Positions 7,105 to 15,099 of a stretch of DNA of 64,000 nucleotides are shown in pieces. Numbering within the stretch: the stretch's first letter is position 1; each line of letters opens with the position of its first letter. The notes below the pieces were generated by a model. It saw only the letters and a program-made list of their open reading frames with translations. It was not told where the DNA came from and did no database searches. Made by a program: the position numbers and the translations under genes. The DNA comes from an uncultured Lachnospiraceae bacterium (GTDB lineage: Bacteria; Bacillota; Clostridia; Lachnospirales; Lachnospiraceae): positions 62,001 to 126,000 of the forward strand of contig CAKRHW010000003.1 of the NCBI GenBank assembly GCA_934339365.1, given 5' to 3'.

Positions 7105-10100
7105 ATGCAAAAAATCAGGAGAAAATTTATTTTATTTTTATGTATAGCTGTAATTTTTGCGCAATGTGTAAATTATGGCACAAAGACTACATTTGCAAGT
7201 GAAACCTGGCAGGATACGAATTTTGTAAAAAACGGCGAATTCGAAAATGGAAGTAAAGACTGGCTGGTGGAAACAGGGATTACTTCTGATCAGGCATATA
7301 TTGCAGTGGTTGGAGAAAAAAATACAACCAATGCTTATCACTATTGGTCGGAAAATGGGGATTATTTATCACTCAGTCAGAAAGTCAGCCAGTTGCCGGA
7401 AGGAACATACAGAGTTGCAGTTATGGCAATGGGAAAAGTATCGGATTTGTCTCTTGGTGTAGATGATATGGATGCAAGTGTAAATTTGAATGATACAGAA
7501 TGGGAGGAATGGGAAAATTTTCAGACGAATTCTTTTCAGATAAATCAGACAAGAGATATTACCATTCGGATTTCAGGGAATATACAGGCAGGAAATTGGG
7601 GAAATTTTGATCGGATTATTTTATATCGGTTAAATAGTGAAGAAGAGTTATTGTGGAATCGTCTTCAAAAATTAAAAGAACAAATTCCAAAAAATTATGA
7701 CACAATGGGATTTACAAAGAAAATGACTGAAGATTTATCAGTGGCAGAGACAAAGGCAGATGCATGCACTAGGGATAGTACAAAAGAGGAATTACAAGAA
7801 GCATATGATCAGTTAGAAAAGGCGATATCTGATTTGAAGTTTTATGGGGATTTAGAGTTATCTCCGATTGAACAATATGATTTTAATGAGGCAATACGGG
7901 GAGTAGATATTTCGTCTTATATAAGTTTGATGGATAGCTTTGATGAAGTGAATCAAACAGCAGATTCTGACAGTTTGAAAAAAGGGTTTAGAAATAAAGA
8001 TGGAAGATTATTAGATCAACAGGAATTTTTTGATCAGCTTGCAAATTCAGGAATTAATTATGTACGATTGCGAGTATGGAACAATCCATATAATCAAAAC
8101 GGAGATGGTTATGGCGGAGGAAACAGTGATTTTTCAAAAGCTTTAGAAATGGGAAAATATGCAACAAGAGCAAATATGAGAGTACTCATTGATTTTCATT
8201 TTTCAGATTTTTGGGCAGATCCGGGAAAACAAAAAACCCCAAAAGAATGGGAAAACATTTCATTTGAGGAAAAGAAAAATAAGATTTCTTCTTATGTAAA
8301 AGAAAGATTAACAGAACTTATAGATGCGGGTGTGGATGTTGGAATGGTTCAGATTGGAAATGAAACAACACAGGCATTTTGTGGTGAATCAGACTGGGAT
8401 AAAATGAATCAGTTGTTTGATGCAGGCTGTGATGCAATTCATGAGTTTAATCAGGAACGGAAGAAGGATATTCTGGCTGTATTGCATTTTACGAATCCGG
8501 AAAAAGCAAATCATTATAATTATATTGCAGAGAAATTAGCAGATTATGATGGAGATCAGGATGGGAAAAAAGAAGGAGTAAGTTATGATGTGTTTGCATC
8601 TTCGTATTATCCATACTGGCATGGAACAATGGATAATTTGAAAAATGTATTGACAGAAATAGCAGATAAATATCATAAATATGTTATGGTCGCAGAAACA
8701 TCCTGGGCGAATACAGTAAAAGATGGAGATGGACATGCTAATACAATTGCGAATCAGGATGCATTGGGAAATTACGTAAATTATGATATATCCGTACAAG
8801 GTCAGGCAAATGAAATTCATGATGTTGCAGATGCTGTGAATTCTGTAGATGTTACATTAGATAATGGCAAGAAAGCAGGATTAGGAATGTTTTACTGGGA
8901 ACCGGCCTGGATTCCAATTCAGAATGTTTATAATGAAAAAGGGGAATTTCAAAATCATATCTATGAGGAAAATAAATTTTTGTGGGAAAAATATGGAAGT
9001 GGATGGGCAAGTTCTTATGCAGGCGAATATGATAGTGAAGATGCAGGAAAATATTATGGTGGTAGTGCTGTTGACAATCAGGCATTATTTGATTTTGAGG
9101 GCAAACCACTTGATTCATTAAATACGTTTAAGTATATGGCGTATGGAGTCAGCAAAGAAAGAAATCCAGAAGAAAGTAGTACAGAAACAGAAACAAGTAC
9201 CGAAATGGAAAACAGCACAGAAACAGAGACGAGTGCAGAAGTAGAAAGTAGTACCGAGCAGGAAACGAGTGCAGAAGTAGAAAGTAGTACCGAGCAGGAA
9301 ACGAGTGCAGAAGTAGAAAGTAGTACCGAGCAGGAAACAAGTGCAGAAGTAGAAAGTAGTACAGACCAGGAAACGAGTACGGAAGAAGAAAGCAGTACCG
9401 AGCAGGAAACAAGTACGGAACCGGAAGCTGGTACAGAAGAATCGGGTACAGAGACAGAAAGCAGTACAGAAGTAGAAACGAATGAAGAGATAGAAAGCAG
9501 TACGGAACCAGAGGCAAATACAGAAGAAACGAGTATGGATTCAGAGACGAGTAGGGAAGTAGAAAGTAGCACAGAAGAAGAAACGAGTACAGAGGAAGAA
9601 AGCAGTACAGAAGCAGAAACGAGTACGGAGATAGAAAGTAGTACGGAGCCAGAGGCGGGGACAGAAACAGAAAGCAGTACGGAGATAGAAAGTAGTACAG
9701 AGCCAGAGACAAGTGCTGAGGAAGAAAGCAGTACAGAAGCAGAAACGAGTACGGAGATAGAAAGTAGTACGGAGCCAGAGGCGGGGACAGAAACAGAAAG
9801 CAGTACGGAGATAGAAAGTAGTACAGAGCCAGAGACAAGTGCTGAGGTAGAAAGCAGTACAGAAGTAGAGACAAGTACCGAAATAGAAAGCAGTACAGAG
9901 CAGGAAACGAGTACCGAAGAAGAAAGCAGTACGGAATCAGAGGCAGGTACAGAAGAAAGTAGTACAGAATCAGAAACAAGTACAGAGTCGGAAGCAGAGA
10001 CGGGTACAGAAGCAGAAACAAGTACAAAATCAGAGGCGAATACAGAGCCGGGAACCAGCAGAAAATTTGAAACAACTACAAACAGGGCAGATGTCAGTTC

Positions 10101-10551
10101 GACTGAAACAAGAAAACAAGAAGAAATATTTACAGATTGTAATCATACAAAAGTAACTTCGCAACAGTCCCGGAAAAAAGGCAGTTTGATTAAGAAAAAG
10201 AAGAATGGATTCGTTTGGGTTTATCGCATAGAAGTAAATACAAAAAAAGACAAAAAGGTTAGTCTCCTGAAGGTAAATAGAACTAGAAAAAAATCTATAA
10301 AAATTCCAGATGCTCTATATATAGATGGAAAGAAGTACAAAATCCAAACAATAAAGAAAAATGCATTCAAGGACTGTAAAAATTTACAGACACTTTCCTT
10401 AGGGAAATATGTAGAAAAAATAGAATATCACGCATTTTATAAAAATAAAAAATTACAGAGAGTTATTTTAAAAGGAAGTAAACTGAAAAAGACAATCGCC
10501 AAAAAAGGAAAAAATTACCACAGGAGTGCCAGATGGAGTTTTAAAAAGTAA
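7105..10551 (+). CDS. Secreted GH53 endo-beta-1,4-galactanase with N-terminal CBM and C-terminal basic LRR domain
   Basis: A 1148-aa exported enzyme predicted to cut beta-1,4-galactan side chains of pectin (rhamnogalacturonan I). Order: signal peptide (about 1-30, ending TTFAS); a beta-sandwich carbohydrate module (about 35-177) resembling the galactan-binding CBM61; a helical FIVAR-like segment (180-248); the GH53 barrel (about 262-682) with acid/base E420 in VQIGNET and nucleophile E531 in VAETSW; an acidic Ser/Thr/Glu repeat linker (about 686-992); and a Lys-rich BspA-like leucine-rich C-terminus (about 1029-1148, AFKDCKNLQTLSL). There is no sortase motif or dockerin. The start at 7105 is chosen over ATG 7075 because AGGAG (7094-7098) is six bases ahead and the signal peptide then begins correctly. 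Confidence 0.93.
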   Translation: MQKIRRKFILFLCIAVIFAQCVNYGTKTTFASETWQDTNFVKNGEFENGSKDWLVETGITSDQAYIAVVGEKNTTNAYHYWSENGDYLSLSQKVSQLPEGTYRVAVMAMGKVSDLSLGVDDMDASVNLNDTEWEEWENFQTNSFQINQTRDITIRISGNIQAGNWGNFDRIILYRLNSEEELLWNRLQKLKEQIPKNYDTMGFTKKMTEDLSVAETKADACTRDSTKEELQEAYDQLEKAISDLKFYGDLELSPIEQYDFNEAIRGVDISSYISLMDSFDEVNQTADSDSLKKGFRNKDGRLLDQQEFFDQLANSGINYVRLRVWNNPYNQNGDGYGGGNSDFSKALEMGKYATRANMRVLIDFHFSDFWADPGKQKTPKEWENISFEEKKNKISSYVKERLTELIDAGVDVGMVQIGNETTQAFCGESDWDKMNQLFDAGCDAIHEFNQERKKDILAVLHFTNPEKANHYNYIAEKLADYDGDQDGKKEGVSYDVFASSYYPYWHGTMDNLKNVLTEIADKYHKYVMVAETSWANTVKDGDGHANTIANQDALGNYVNYDISVQGQANEIHDVADAVNSVDVTLDNGKKAGLGMFYWEPAWIPIQNVYNEKGEFQNHIYEENKFLWEKYGSGWASSYAGEYDSEDAGKYYGGSAVDNQALFDFEGKPLDSLNTFKYMAYGVSKERNPEESSTETETSTEMENSTETETSAEVESSTEQETSAEVESSTEQETSAEVESSTEQETSAEVESSTDQETSTEEESSTEQETSTEPEAGTEESGTETESSTEVETNEEIESSTEPEANTEETSMDSETSREVESSTEEETSTEEESSTEAETSTEIESSTEPEAGTETESSTEIESSTEPETSAEEESSTEAETSTEIESSTEPEAGTETESSTEIESSTEPETSAEVESSTEVETSTEIESSTEQETSTEEESSTESEAGTEESSTESETSTESEAETGTEAETSTKSEANTEPGTSRKFETTTNRADVSSTETRKQEEIFTDCNHTKVTSQQSRKKGSLIKKKKNGFVWVYRIEVNTKKDKKVSLLKVNRTRKKSIKIPDALYIDGKKYKIQTIKKNAFKDCKNLQTLSLGKYVEKIEYHAFYKNKKLQRVILKGSKLKKTIAKKGKNYHRSARWSFKK
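9229..9372 (+). repeat. Four tandem 36-bp repeats in the galactanase linker
   Basis: The unit encodes ETSAEVESSTEQ (12 residues). The first three copies (9229, 9265, 9301) are almost identical; the fourth (9337) is slightly decayed. Such in-frame repeats can change number by slippage without breaking the gene. Confidence 0.85.
9592..9843 (+). repeat. Perfect 126-bp tandem duplication in the galactanase linker
   Basis: Bases 9592-9717 and 9718-9843 are identical by direct comparison, giving two copies of a 42-residue Ser/Thr/Glu-rich block. No base difference was seen, so the duplication is recent or kept uniform by recombination. Confidence 0.9.
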
Positions 10552-10577
10552 TATCAAATCCTTTTCCCACATACACT
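10550..10577 (+). promoter_or_regulatory. Sigma-E-like sporulation promoter of spoIIID
   Basis: AATATC (10550-10555), 14 bp, then CATACACT (10570-10577). This matches the Bacillus sigma-E pattern (ATA-type -35, 14-15 bp, CATACA-T -10). In B. subtilis spoIIID is a sigma-E gene, which fits. No sigma-A promoter is visible in this gap. Confidence 0.65.
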
Positions 10578-10605
10578 GTAAAAACAGATATGACAGGGAG
10601 AAGTT

Positions 10606-10863
10606 TTGAAGCAATATATTGAAGAACGTGCAATTCATATTGCACACTATATTATTGAAAATCAGGCAACTGTCCGGCAGACGGCGCGGGAATTTGGGGT
10701 AAGTAAAAGTACTGTACATAAAGATGTAACAACAAGACTTACTCAGATTAATAAAGGACTTGCTTTAGAAGCCAGAAAAGTACTTGAACGCAATAAAGCC
10801 GAAAGACATATTCGAGGTGGACTTGCTACCAAAGAAAAGTATAGAAATAAGAGGAATAAATAA
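10606..10863 (+). CDS. spoIIID: Stage III sporulation transcription factor SpoIIID
   Basis: An 85-aa DNA-binding protein acting in the mother cell after engulfment to modulate the sigma-E regulon and help sigma-K appear. It has a helix-turn-helix ATVRQTAREFGVSKSTVHKDV (about 24-44) and the basic tail LERNKAERHIRGGLATKEKY characteristic of the family. The TTG start at 10606 follows GGGAG by about six bases. It lies only 55 bp behind the galactanase but has its own sigma-E-like promoter and a strong downstream inverted repeat, so it is probably an independent unit. Its presence implies the organism descends from spore formers. Confidence 0.95.
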   Translation: MKQYIEERAIHIAHYIIENQATVRQTAREFGVSKSTVHKDVTTRLTQINKGLALEARKVLERNKAERHIRGGLATKEKYRNKRNK

Positions 10864-10910
10864 CCAAAGAGAGAGCGGAAATTCCGCTCTCTCTTTGGTT
10901 GTTTAAATTT
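10862..10910 (+). terminator. Long perfect inverted repeat behind spoIIID
   Basis: 19-bp perfect arms, AACCAAAGAGAGAGCGGAA and its complement, around one central A (10862-10900). The following T-tract is broken (GTTTAAATTT). It acts most likely as a terminator. Confidence 0.75.
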
Positions 10911-11056
10911 GAGGGGGATACTTGGTTTTCGCCAAGTAGAGTTATGAAAATGTTAAGTTCTACTATCTTTTTGATAGTATGCTTAAAGTATAGTCGCAAA
11001 TTGCGAAAAAAATTTGTTTTAAATGTGTAAAAAGTGTGTTTTAAAAAAAATAAGAA
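10911..11056. other. Non-coding region upstream of the cellulase promoter with three small hairpins
   Basis: I see no gene. Short stems are ACTTGG/CCAAGT (10920-10938), TACTATC-TTTTT-GATAGTA (about 10961-10979) and TCGCAA-A-TTGCGA (about 10995-11007), then A/T-rich DNA. All lie before the promoter at 11057, so they are more likely protein-binding dyads than leader RNA, unless an earlier promoter exists. Confidence 0.4.
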
Positions 11057-11085
11057 TTGAAAAGACAAAAAATGGAAGGTATAAT
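11057..11085 (+). promoter_or_regulatory. Consensus promoter of the GH9 cellulase
   Basis: TTGAAA (11057-11062), a 17-bp spacer and TATAAT (11080-11085). Transcription should begin near 11092. Confidence 0.8.
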
Positions 11086-11097
11086 AACAAAGGAGTA

Positions 11098-11148
11098 ATG
11101 GACAGCATGGATAAGACAAAGAGTGAGAAACTATCAAAGAAAAGTTAG
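11098..11148 (+). other. Possible 16-codon leader ORF before the cellulase
   Basis: ATG at 11098 opens MDSMDKTKSEKLSKKS and stops just before the AAGGAG of the cellulase gene. AAAGGAG (11089-11095) precedes it, only two bases from the first ATG and 11 from the second (11107). The predicted transcript start near 11092 would cut into that ribosome site, so translation is doubtful. Confidence 0.25.
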
Positions 11149-11164
11149 AAGGAGTGGAAAAACT

Positions 11165-14100
11165 ATGCAAAAAAGCAAAAAGAAGTGTGCTGTAAAACGA
11201 ATTATGACAGCGGTTTTAACAGCATCTGTAGCAATCAATGGCTTAACGCTATTGGAAGGGAAAAATGTTGCATATGCAGCAAATGAGGAGACACAGACTG
11301 GATTAGAAGATTCCGGCCTGGATTACGATTATGCAAGAGCATTGCAATATTCGATGTATTTTTATGATGCAAATATGTGTGGCGATAAGGTAAAAGATAA
11401 CACACAATTTTCCTGGAGAGGAGATTGTCATACATATGATGCGCAGGTTCCATTGCAACCAATGGATACAAAGGAAAATGGAACCAATTTATCACAAGCA
11501 TTTATTGACAAGTATCAGGATGTCTTAGATCCAGATGGCGATGGTAAGGTGGATGTTGCCGGTGGATTTCATGATGCCGGTGATCATGTGAAGTTTGGTA
11601 TGCCGGAGAATTATTCTGCTGCAACATTAGGATGGGGATACTATGAATTTAGAAATTCCTATACATCTTTAGGATTAGATCAGCATATCGAGACAATCTT
11701 AAGATATTTTAATGACTATTTGATGAAGTGCACCTTCCGGGATAAGAATGGAACTGTTATTGCACATTGTTATCAGGTAGGAGATGGAGATATTGATCAT
11801 AGTTACTGGGAGGCACCGGAAGTTGATTCCATGGCACGTCCGGCATATTTCCTGACAGCGGAAAAGCCACAGACAGATTATGTTGTTTCAGCAGCAGCAT
11901 CACTAACGATTAATTATTTAAATTTTAAGGATACTGATCCGGATTATGCAAAAAAATCCTTAGATTATGCAAAGGCATTATGGGATTATGCAAATGCAAA
12001 TGAAAAAACATTATCAGATAACGGAGATGGACCAAAAGCATACTATTATTCTAATAAATGGGAAGATGATTATTGCTGGGCCGGAGCCTGGCTTTACAAG
12101 GCAACAGAAGATAAAACTTATTTAGATCAGATTCTTCCATATATTGATTATTATGCTCCATCCGGATGGGCTTATTGCTGGAATGATGTATGGTCTGGAG
12201 CACTTACTATTTTGGGTGAGATTGATTTAGAACATCCGGAACTGGATCTTCAGAATATGTACCGTAAAGTACAGGGAAAAACACAGTATGAAGATGCAGA
12301 TTTCTGGAAACAGATTGAAAAAGCAATTAATACCTGGATGACACATTATACAACTCCTGGCGGATATGCGTTCTTAAATCAATGGGGATCTGCCAGATAT
12401 AATACATCCATGCAATATGTCACTTTAGTTTATGAGAAGTATCATAAAGGAACAACTCCATCAAGTTATGCAAAATGGGCAGAGAGTCAGATGCAATATA
12501 TCATGGGAAATAATCCTTTAAACAGATGTTATATTGTAGGATATAATGAAAAATCGGTTAAATATCCACATCATAGAGCAGCCTCTGGTCTTTTAAGCGC
12601 AGAAGATACAAGAGAACAGAAGCATGTACTTTATGGTGCACTGGCCGGTGGTCCAGATGGAAAAGATAATCATAATGATACAACTGCTGACTGGGTTTAT
12701 AACGAGGTAACAATTGATTATAATGCGGCATTTGTAGGAGCATGTGCAGGACTCTATGAATTTTTCAAAACCGATGATATGGCAATTACAAAGGATTTTC
12801 CACCGGCAGACAAATCATCAGAAGAGGGAGGCGGAAAGGATTACTGGGTAGAAGCCTTTGCAGTAGATGATTTACATGATGACGGAGCCGGTGTGACAAA
12901 GATTTCTTTAAAAGTTATGACAGATGCAGCAGATGCTAAGAAAGACATCTCTGTAAGATATTATTTTAATTCAGAAGAAATTAAGGATATAAAAAAGGTT
13001 GAGGTCAAAGAACTATACGACCAGGCCAGTGCTGAGGAAGAAAAAGCAGATGGAGTAATTTCAGGACCATTTCAGTATGATAAAAAGGAAAATACATATT
13101 ATGTGGAAGTAAAATGGGATGGATATGCCATTGCTAATTCAGGAAAGAAATATCAATTCTCAATGGGAATGTACTGGGGTGATTTCTGGAATCCTAAAAA
13201 TGATTACAGCTATCAGAATCTGCCGGTTTTACAGGATACAGACATGTTTGGAAATGGAAACGAAGTTCGGACAGATAAGATATGTGTTTATTCTGATGGC
13301 GTTTTAGTGGGAGGCGTAGAGCCAGATGGTACAAAACCATCCGGAGCAGATTCTGAAACAACAGAACAGACTTCTACAACTGCAGAAACTACCAGACAAC
13401 CAGTTACAGGAAATGAAAGTACAAGGAATGAGACGACAACTAATGCAGAAACTACAAGTAATTTTGCAACAACGGAACAAAATACCAGTACAGAAGTTAA
13501 TACAGAAGAACCTGCAACTACAAGAACAGAAGAGCCGACAGAAGAACCAACAACGGTAGAACCAACAATAGAACCAGCTACAAGCACAGAAATAACAACA
13601 GATCCTGCTACAAGTATCACTACAACAGAACCTGCAGATCGTACAGAGACAATTACAAATCAGCCTGTTACAACTAGACAGGAGGCGACAACAAAACCTG
13701 ATGCAAGTACTGAAGTAACTACGAAGCAACCGGTTACATCAGCAGAAAATACGTCAAGAGATGAGCAGACGGAAAAAGAAACAACGACAGAAAACAGTCT
13801 TATTACGACCCCTTCACAAGAGGGTAAGCCATCATTGAATCAAAGTGCGATTGCGTTAAATGTTGGTGAAAGCGTACAATTAACATGTGAAAATACATCT
13901 GGCAGTATATTGAAATGGAGTTCAGCAGATGAGAGGATTGCTACAGTTGATCAAAATGGTTTGGTTACAGGAAAGGCTGCGGGCAACACAAAAGTGATTC
14001 TGATTGTAAATGGAACAGCATGTGTCTGTTCGGTTACGGTTGTAAAAAAGAATACAGGAGAACAGGATAGTACAACAACAATACAGACAGAGACAACACA

Positions 14101-14908
14101 ACAGGTAACAACCAGACAAAATCCAACAACAAAACAGGAACCGACAACCAGTCAGGAATCAACAACAAAACAGGAACAGACAACCAGTCAGGAATCAACA
14201 ACAAAACAGGAACCGGCAACCAGTCAGGAGCCGACAACAAAGCAAGAACCGACAACCAGTCAGAATCCGACAACAACAAAGCAGGAGCCGTCAACGAGCC
14301 AGGAACCGACAACTAGTCAGGAACCAACAACAAAGCAGGAACCGACAACGAAACAAGAACCAGCAACCAGTCAAAATCCAACAACAAAACAGGAACAGAC
14401 AACAGCTGCTGTTGAGAATCCTGCAAATTCAGGAAAGAATGACTTGATTTCAACAAGTCAGACAGACAAAGTTTCTGTTGGAAAGACAATTGCGTATAAT
14501 GGAGTAAAATATAAGATTATCAGTGCAAACGGTACGAAAAATGAGGCAATGGCAATTGGCTTAAAATCTAAAAATTATTCAAAAGCATTGATTGCAAAAC
14601 AGATTCGTTATTGTGGAAAGATATATAAAGTAACAGCAATACAGAGTAAGGCATTTAAAAAATGCAAGAAACTGAAAAAAGTTGTAATTAGTGCCAATAT
14701 TAAAAAGATTGGTGGTCAGGCATTTTATCAATGCAAGAAATTGAAAGATGTTGTAATTTCTTCAAAACAGTTAAAATCAATTGGAAGAGGTGCCTTTGCT
14801 AAAAATTCCAAAGGTTTGACGATTCGGATTATCAGACAAAAAAAGAATAGTTATCAGAAGATGATTAAGAAATCCAAAGGATTTTATGGAAAAATAAAAG
14901 TACAATAA
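11165..14908 (+). CDS. Secreted GH9 cellulase with CBM3, Ig-like domain and C-terminal basic LRR domain
   Basis: A 1247-aa exported endo-beta-1,4-glucanase. Order: signal peptide (about 1-37, ending VAYA); GH9 catalytic domain (about 48-535) with the nucleophile-side motif GGFHDAGDHVKF near 133, GNNPLNRCYIVGY with PHHR near 470, and the acid Glu in NEVTIDYNA near 515; a CBM3 (about 559-716), the GH9-CBM3 pairing known from processive endoglucanases; a Thr/Glu-rich linker; a Big_2-type Ig domain (about 888-962, LNVGESVQLTC); a Pro/Thr/Gln linker; and a very basic BspA-like leucine-rich end (about 1103-1247, AFKKCKKLKKVVIS, AFYQCKKLKDVVIS). There is no dockerin, S-layer homology domain or LPXTG. 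ATG 11165 is preferred over GTG 11123, having AAGGAG ten bases upstream and a proper signal peptide. Confidence 0.93.
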   Translation: MQKSKKKCAVKRIMTAVLTASVAINGLTLLEGKNVAYAANEETQTGLEDSGLDYDYARALQYSMYFYDANMCGDKVKDNTQFSWRGDCHTYDAQVPLQPMDTKENGTNLSQAFIDKYQDVLDPDGDGKVDVAGGFHDAGDHVKFGMPENYSAATLGWGYYEFRNSYTSLGLDQHIETILRYFNDYLMKCTFRDKNGTVIAHCYQVGDGDIDHSYWEAPEVDSMARPAYFLTAEKPQTDYVVSAAASLTINYLNFKDTDPDYAKKSLDYAKALWDYANANEKTLSDNGDGPKAYYYSNKWEDDYCWAGAWLYKATEDKTYLDQILPYIDYYAPSGWAYCWNDVWSGALTILGEIDLEHPELDLQNMYRKVQGKTQYEDADFWKQIEKAINTWMTHYTTPGGYAFLNQWGSARYNTSMQYVTLVYEKYHKGTTPSSYAKWAESQMQYIMGNNPLNRCYIVGYNEKSVKYPHHRAASGLLSAEDTREQKHVLYGALAGGPDGKDNHNDTTADWVYNEVTIDYNAAFVGACAGLYEFFKTDDMAITKDFPPADKSSEEGGGKDYWVEAFAVDDLHDDGAGVTKISLKVMTDAADAKKDISVRYYFNSEEIKDIKKVEVKELYDQASAEEEKADGVISGPFQYDKKENTYYVEVKWDGYAIANSGKKYQFSMGMYWGDFWNPKNDYSYQNLPVLQDTDMFGNGNEVRTDKICVYSDGVLVGGVEPDGTKPSGADSETTEQTSTTAETTRQPVTGNESTRNETTTNAETTSNFATTEQNTSTEVNTEEPATTRTEEPTEEPTTVEPTIEPATSTEITTDPATSITTTEPADRTETITNQPVTTRQEATTKPDASTEVTTKQPVTSAENTSRDEQTEKETTTENSLITTPSQEGKPSLNQSAIALNVGESVQLTCENTSGSILKWSSADERIATVDQNGLVTGKAAGNTKVILIVNGTACVCSVTVVKKNTGEQDSTTTIQTETTQQVTTRQNPTTKQEPTTSQESTTKQEQTTSQESTTKQEPATSQEPTTKQEPTTSQNPTTTKQEPSTSQEPTTSQEPTTKQEPTTKQEPATSQNPTTKQEQTTAAVENPANSGKNDLISTSQTDKVSVGKTIAYNGVKYKIISANGTKNEAMAIGLKSKNYSKALIAKQIRYCGKIYKVTAIQSKAFKKCKKLKKVVISANIKKIGGQAFYQCKKLKDVVISSKQLKSIGRGAFAKNSKGLTIRIIRQKKNSYQKMIKKSKGFYGKIKVQ
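14112..14400 (+). repeat. Degenerate 36-bp repeats in the cellulase linker
   Basis: The repeats encode variations of PTTKQEPTTSQE (12 residues), several units long, between the Ig-like and leucine-rich domains. They are Pro/Thr/Gln-rich, unlike the acidic linker of the galactanase. Confidence 0.8.
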
Positions 14909-14914
14909 AAGGCA

Positions 14915-14950
14915 AAAGCGGTCACAGTTATGTGGCCGCTTTAAAAAAAT
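14915..14950 (+). terminator. Terminator behind the GH9 gene
   Basis: AAAGCGGTCAC and GTGGCCGCTTT form an 11-bp stem with one G-U pair (14915-14942). The T-tract is short. Confidence 0.65.
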
Positions 14951-15099
14951 AAGATTTTTTTAAGAAAAATAATCTTCCATTTTAGGATAAATATGTTTAT
15001 AATTAGTTCATGCCTTTTGAAGAAAAATGGATATACTATAAATATCTATTATTTATTTTAACAGAAAATGGGTTATAAATGATTTAGAAGGAGAAAAGT

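Noticed and set aside
9229..9372. 36-bp regular repeats as a CRISPR array
   Set aside because: Repeats are directly adjacent with no spacers, in frame within a coding sequence, and no cas genes are present.
9078..10075. Long minus-strand open frames (up to about 300 codons) opposite the galactanase linker
   Set aside because: They are antisense reading of the Ser/Thr/Glu repeats, giving Leu/Ser/Phe-rich nonsense with no ribosome site; the plus-strand enzyme is clearly real.
10911..11056. A known riboswitch (for example c-di-GMP) ahead of the cellulase
   Set aside because: The small stems do not match any class I can recall and lie before the consensus promoter, so they would not be transcribed from it.
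13288..13729. Minus-strand open frames opposite the cellulase Thr-rich linker
   Set aside because: Low-complexity mirror of the linker codons, no start signals and no family resemblance.
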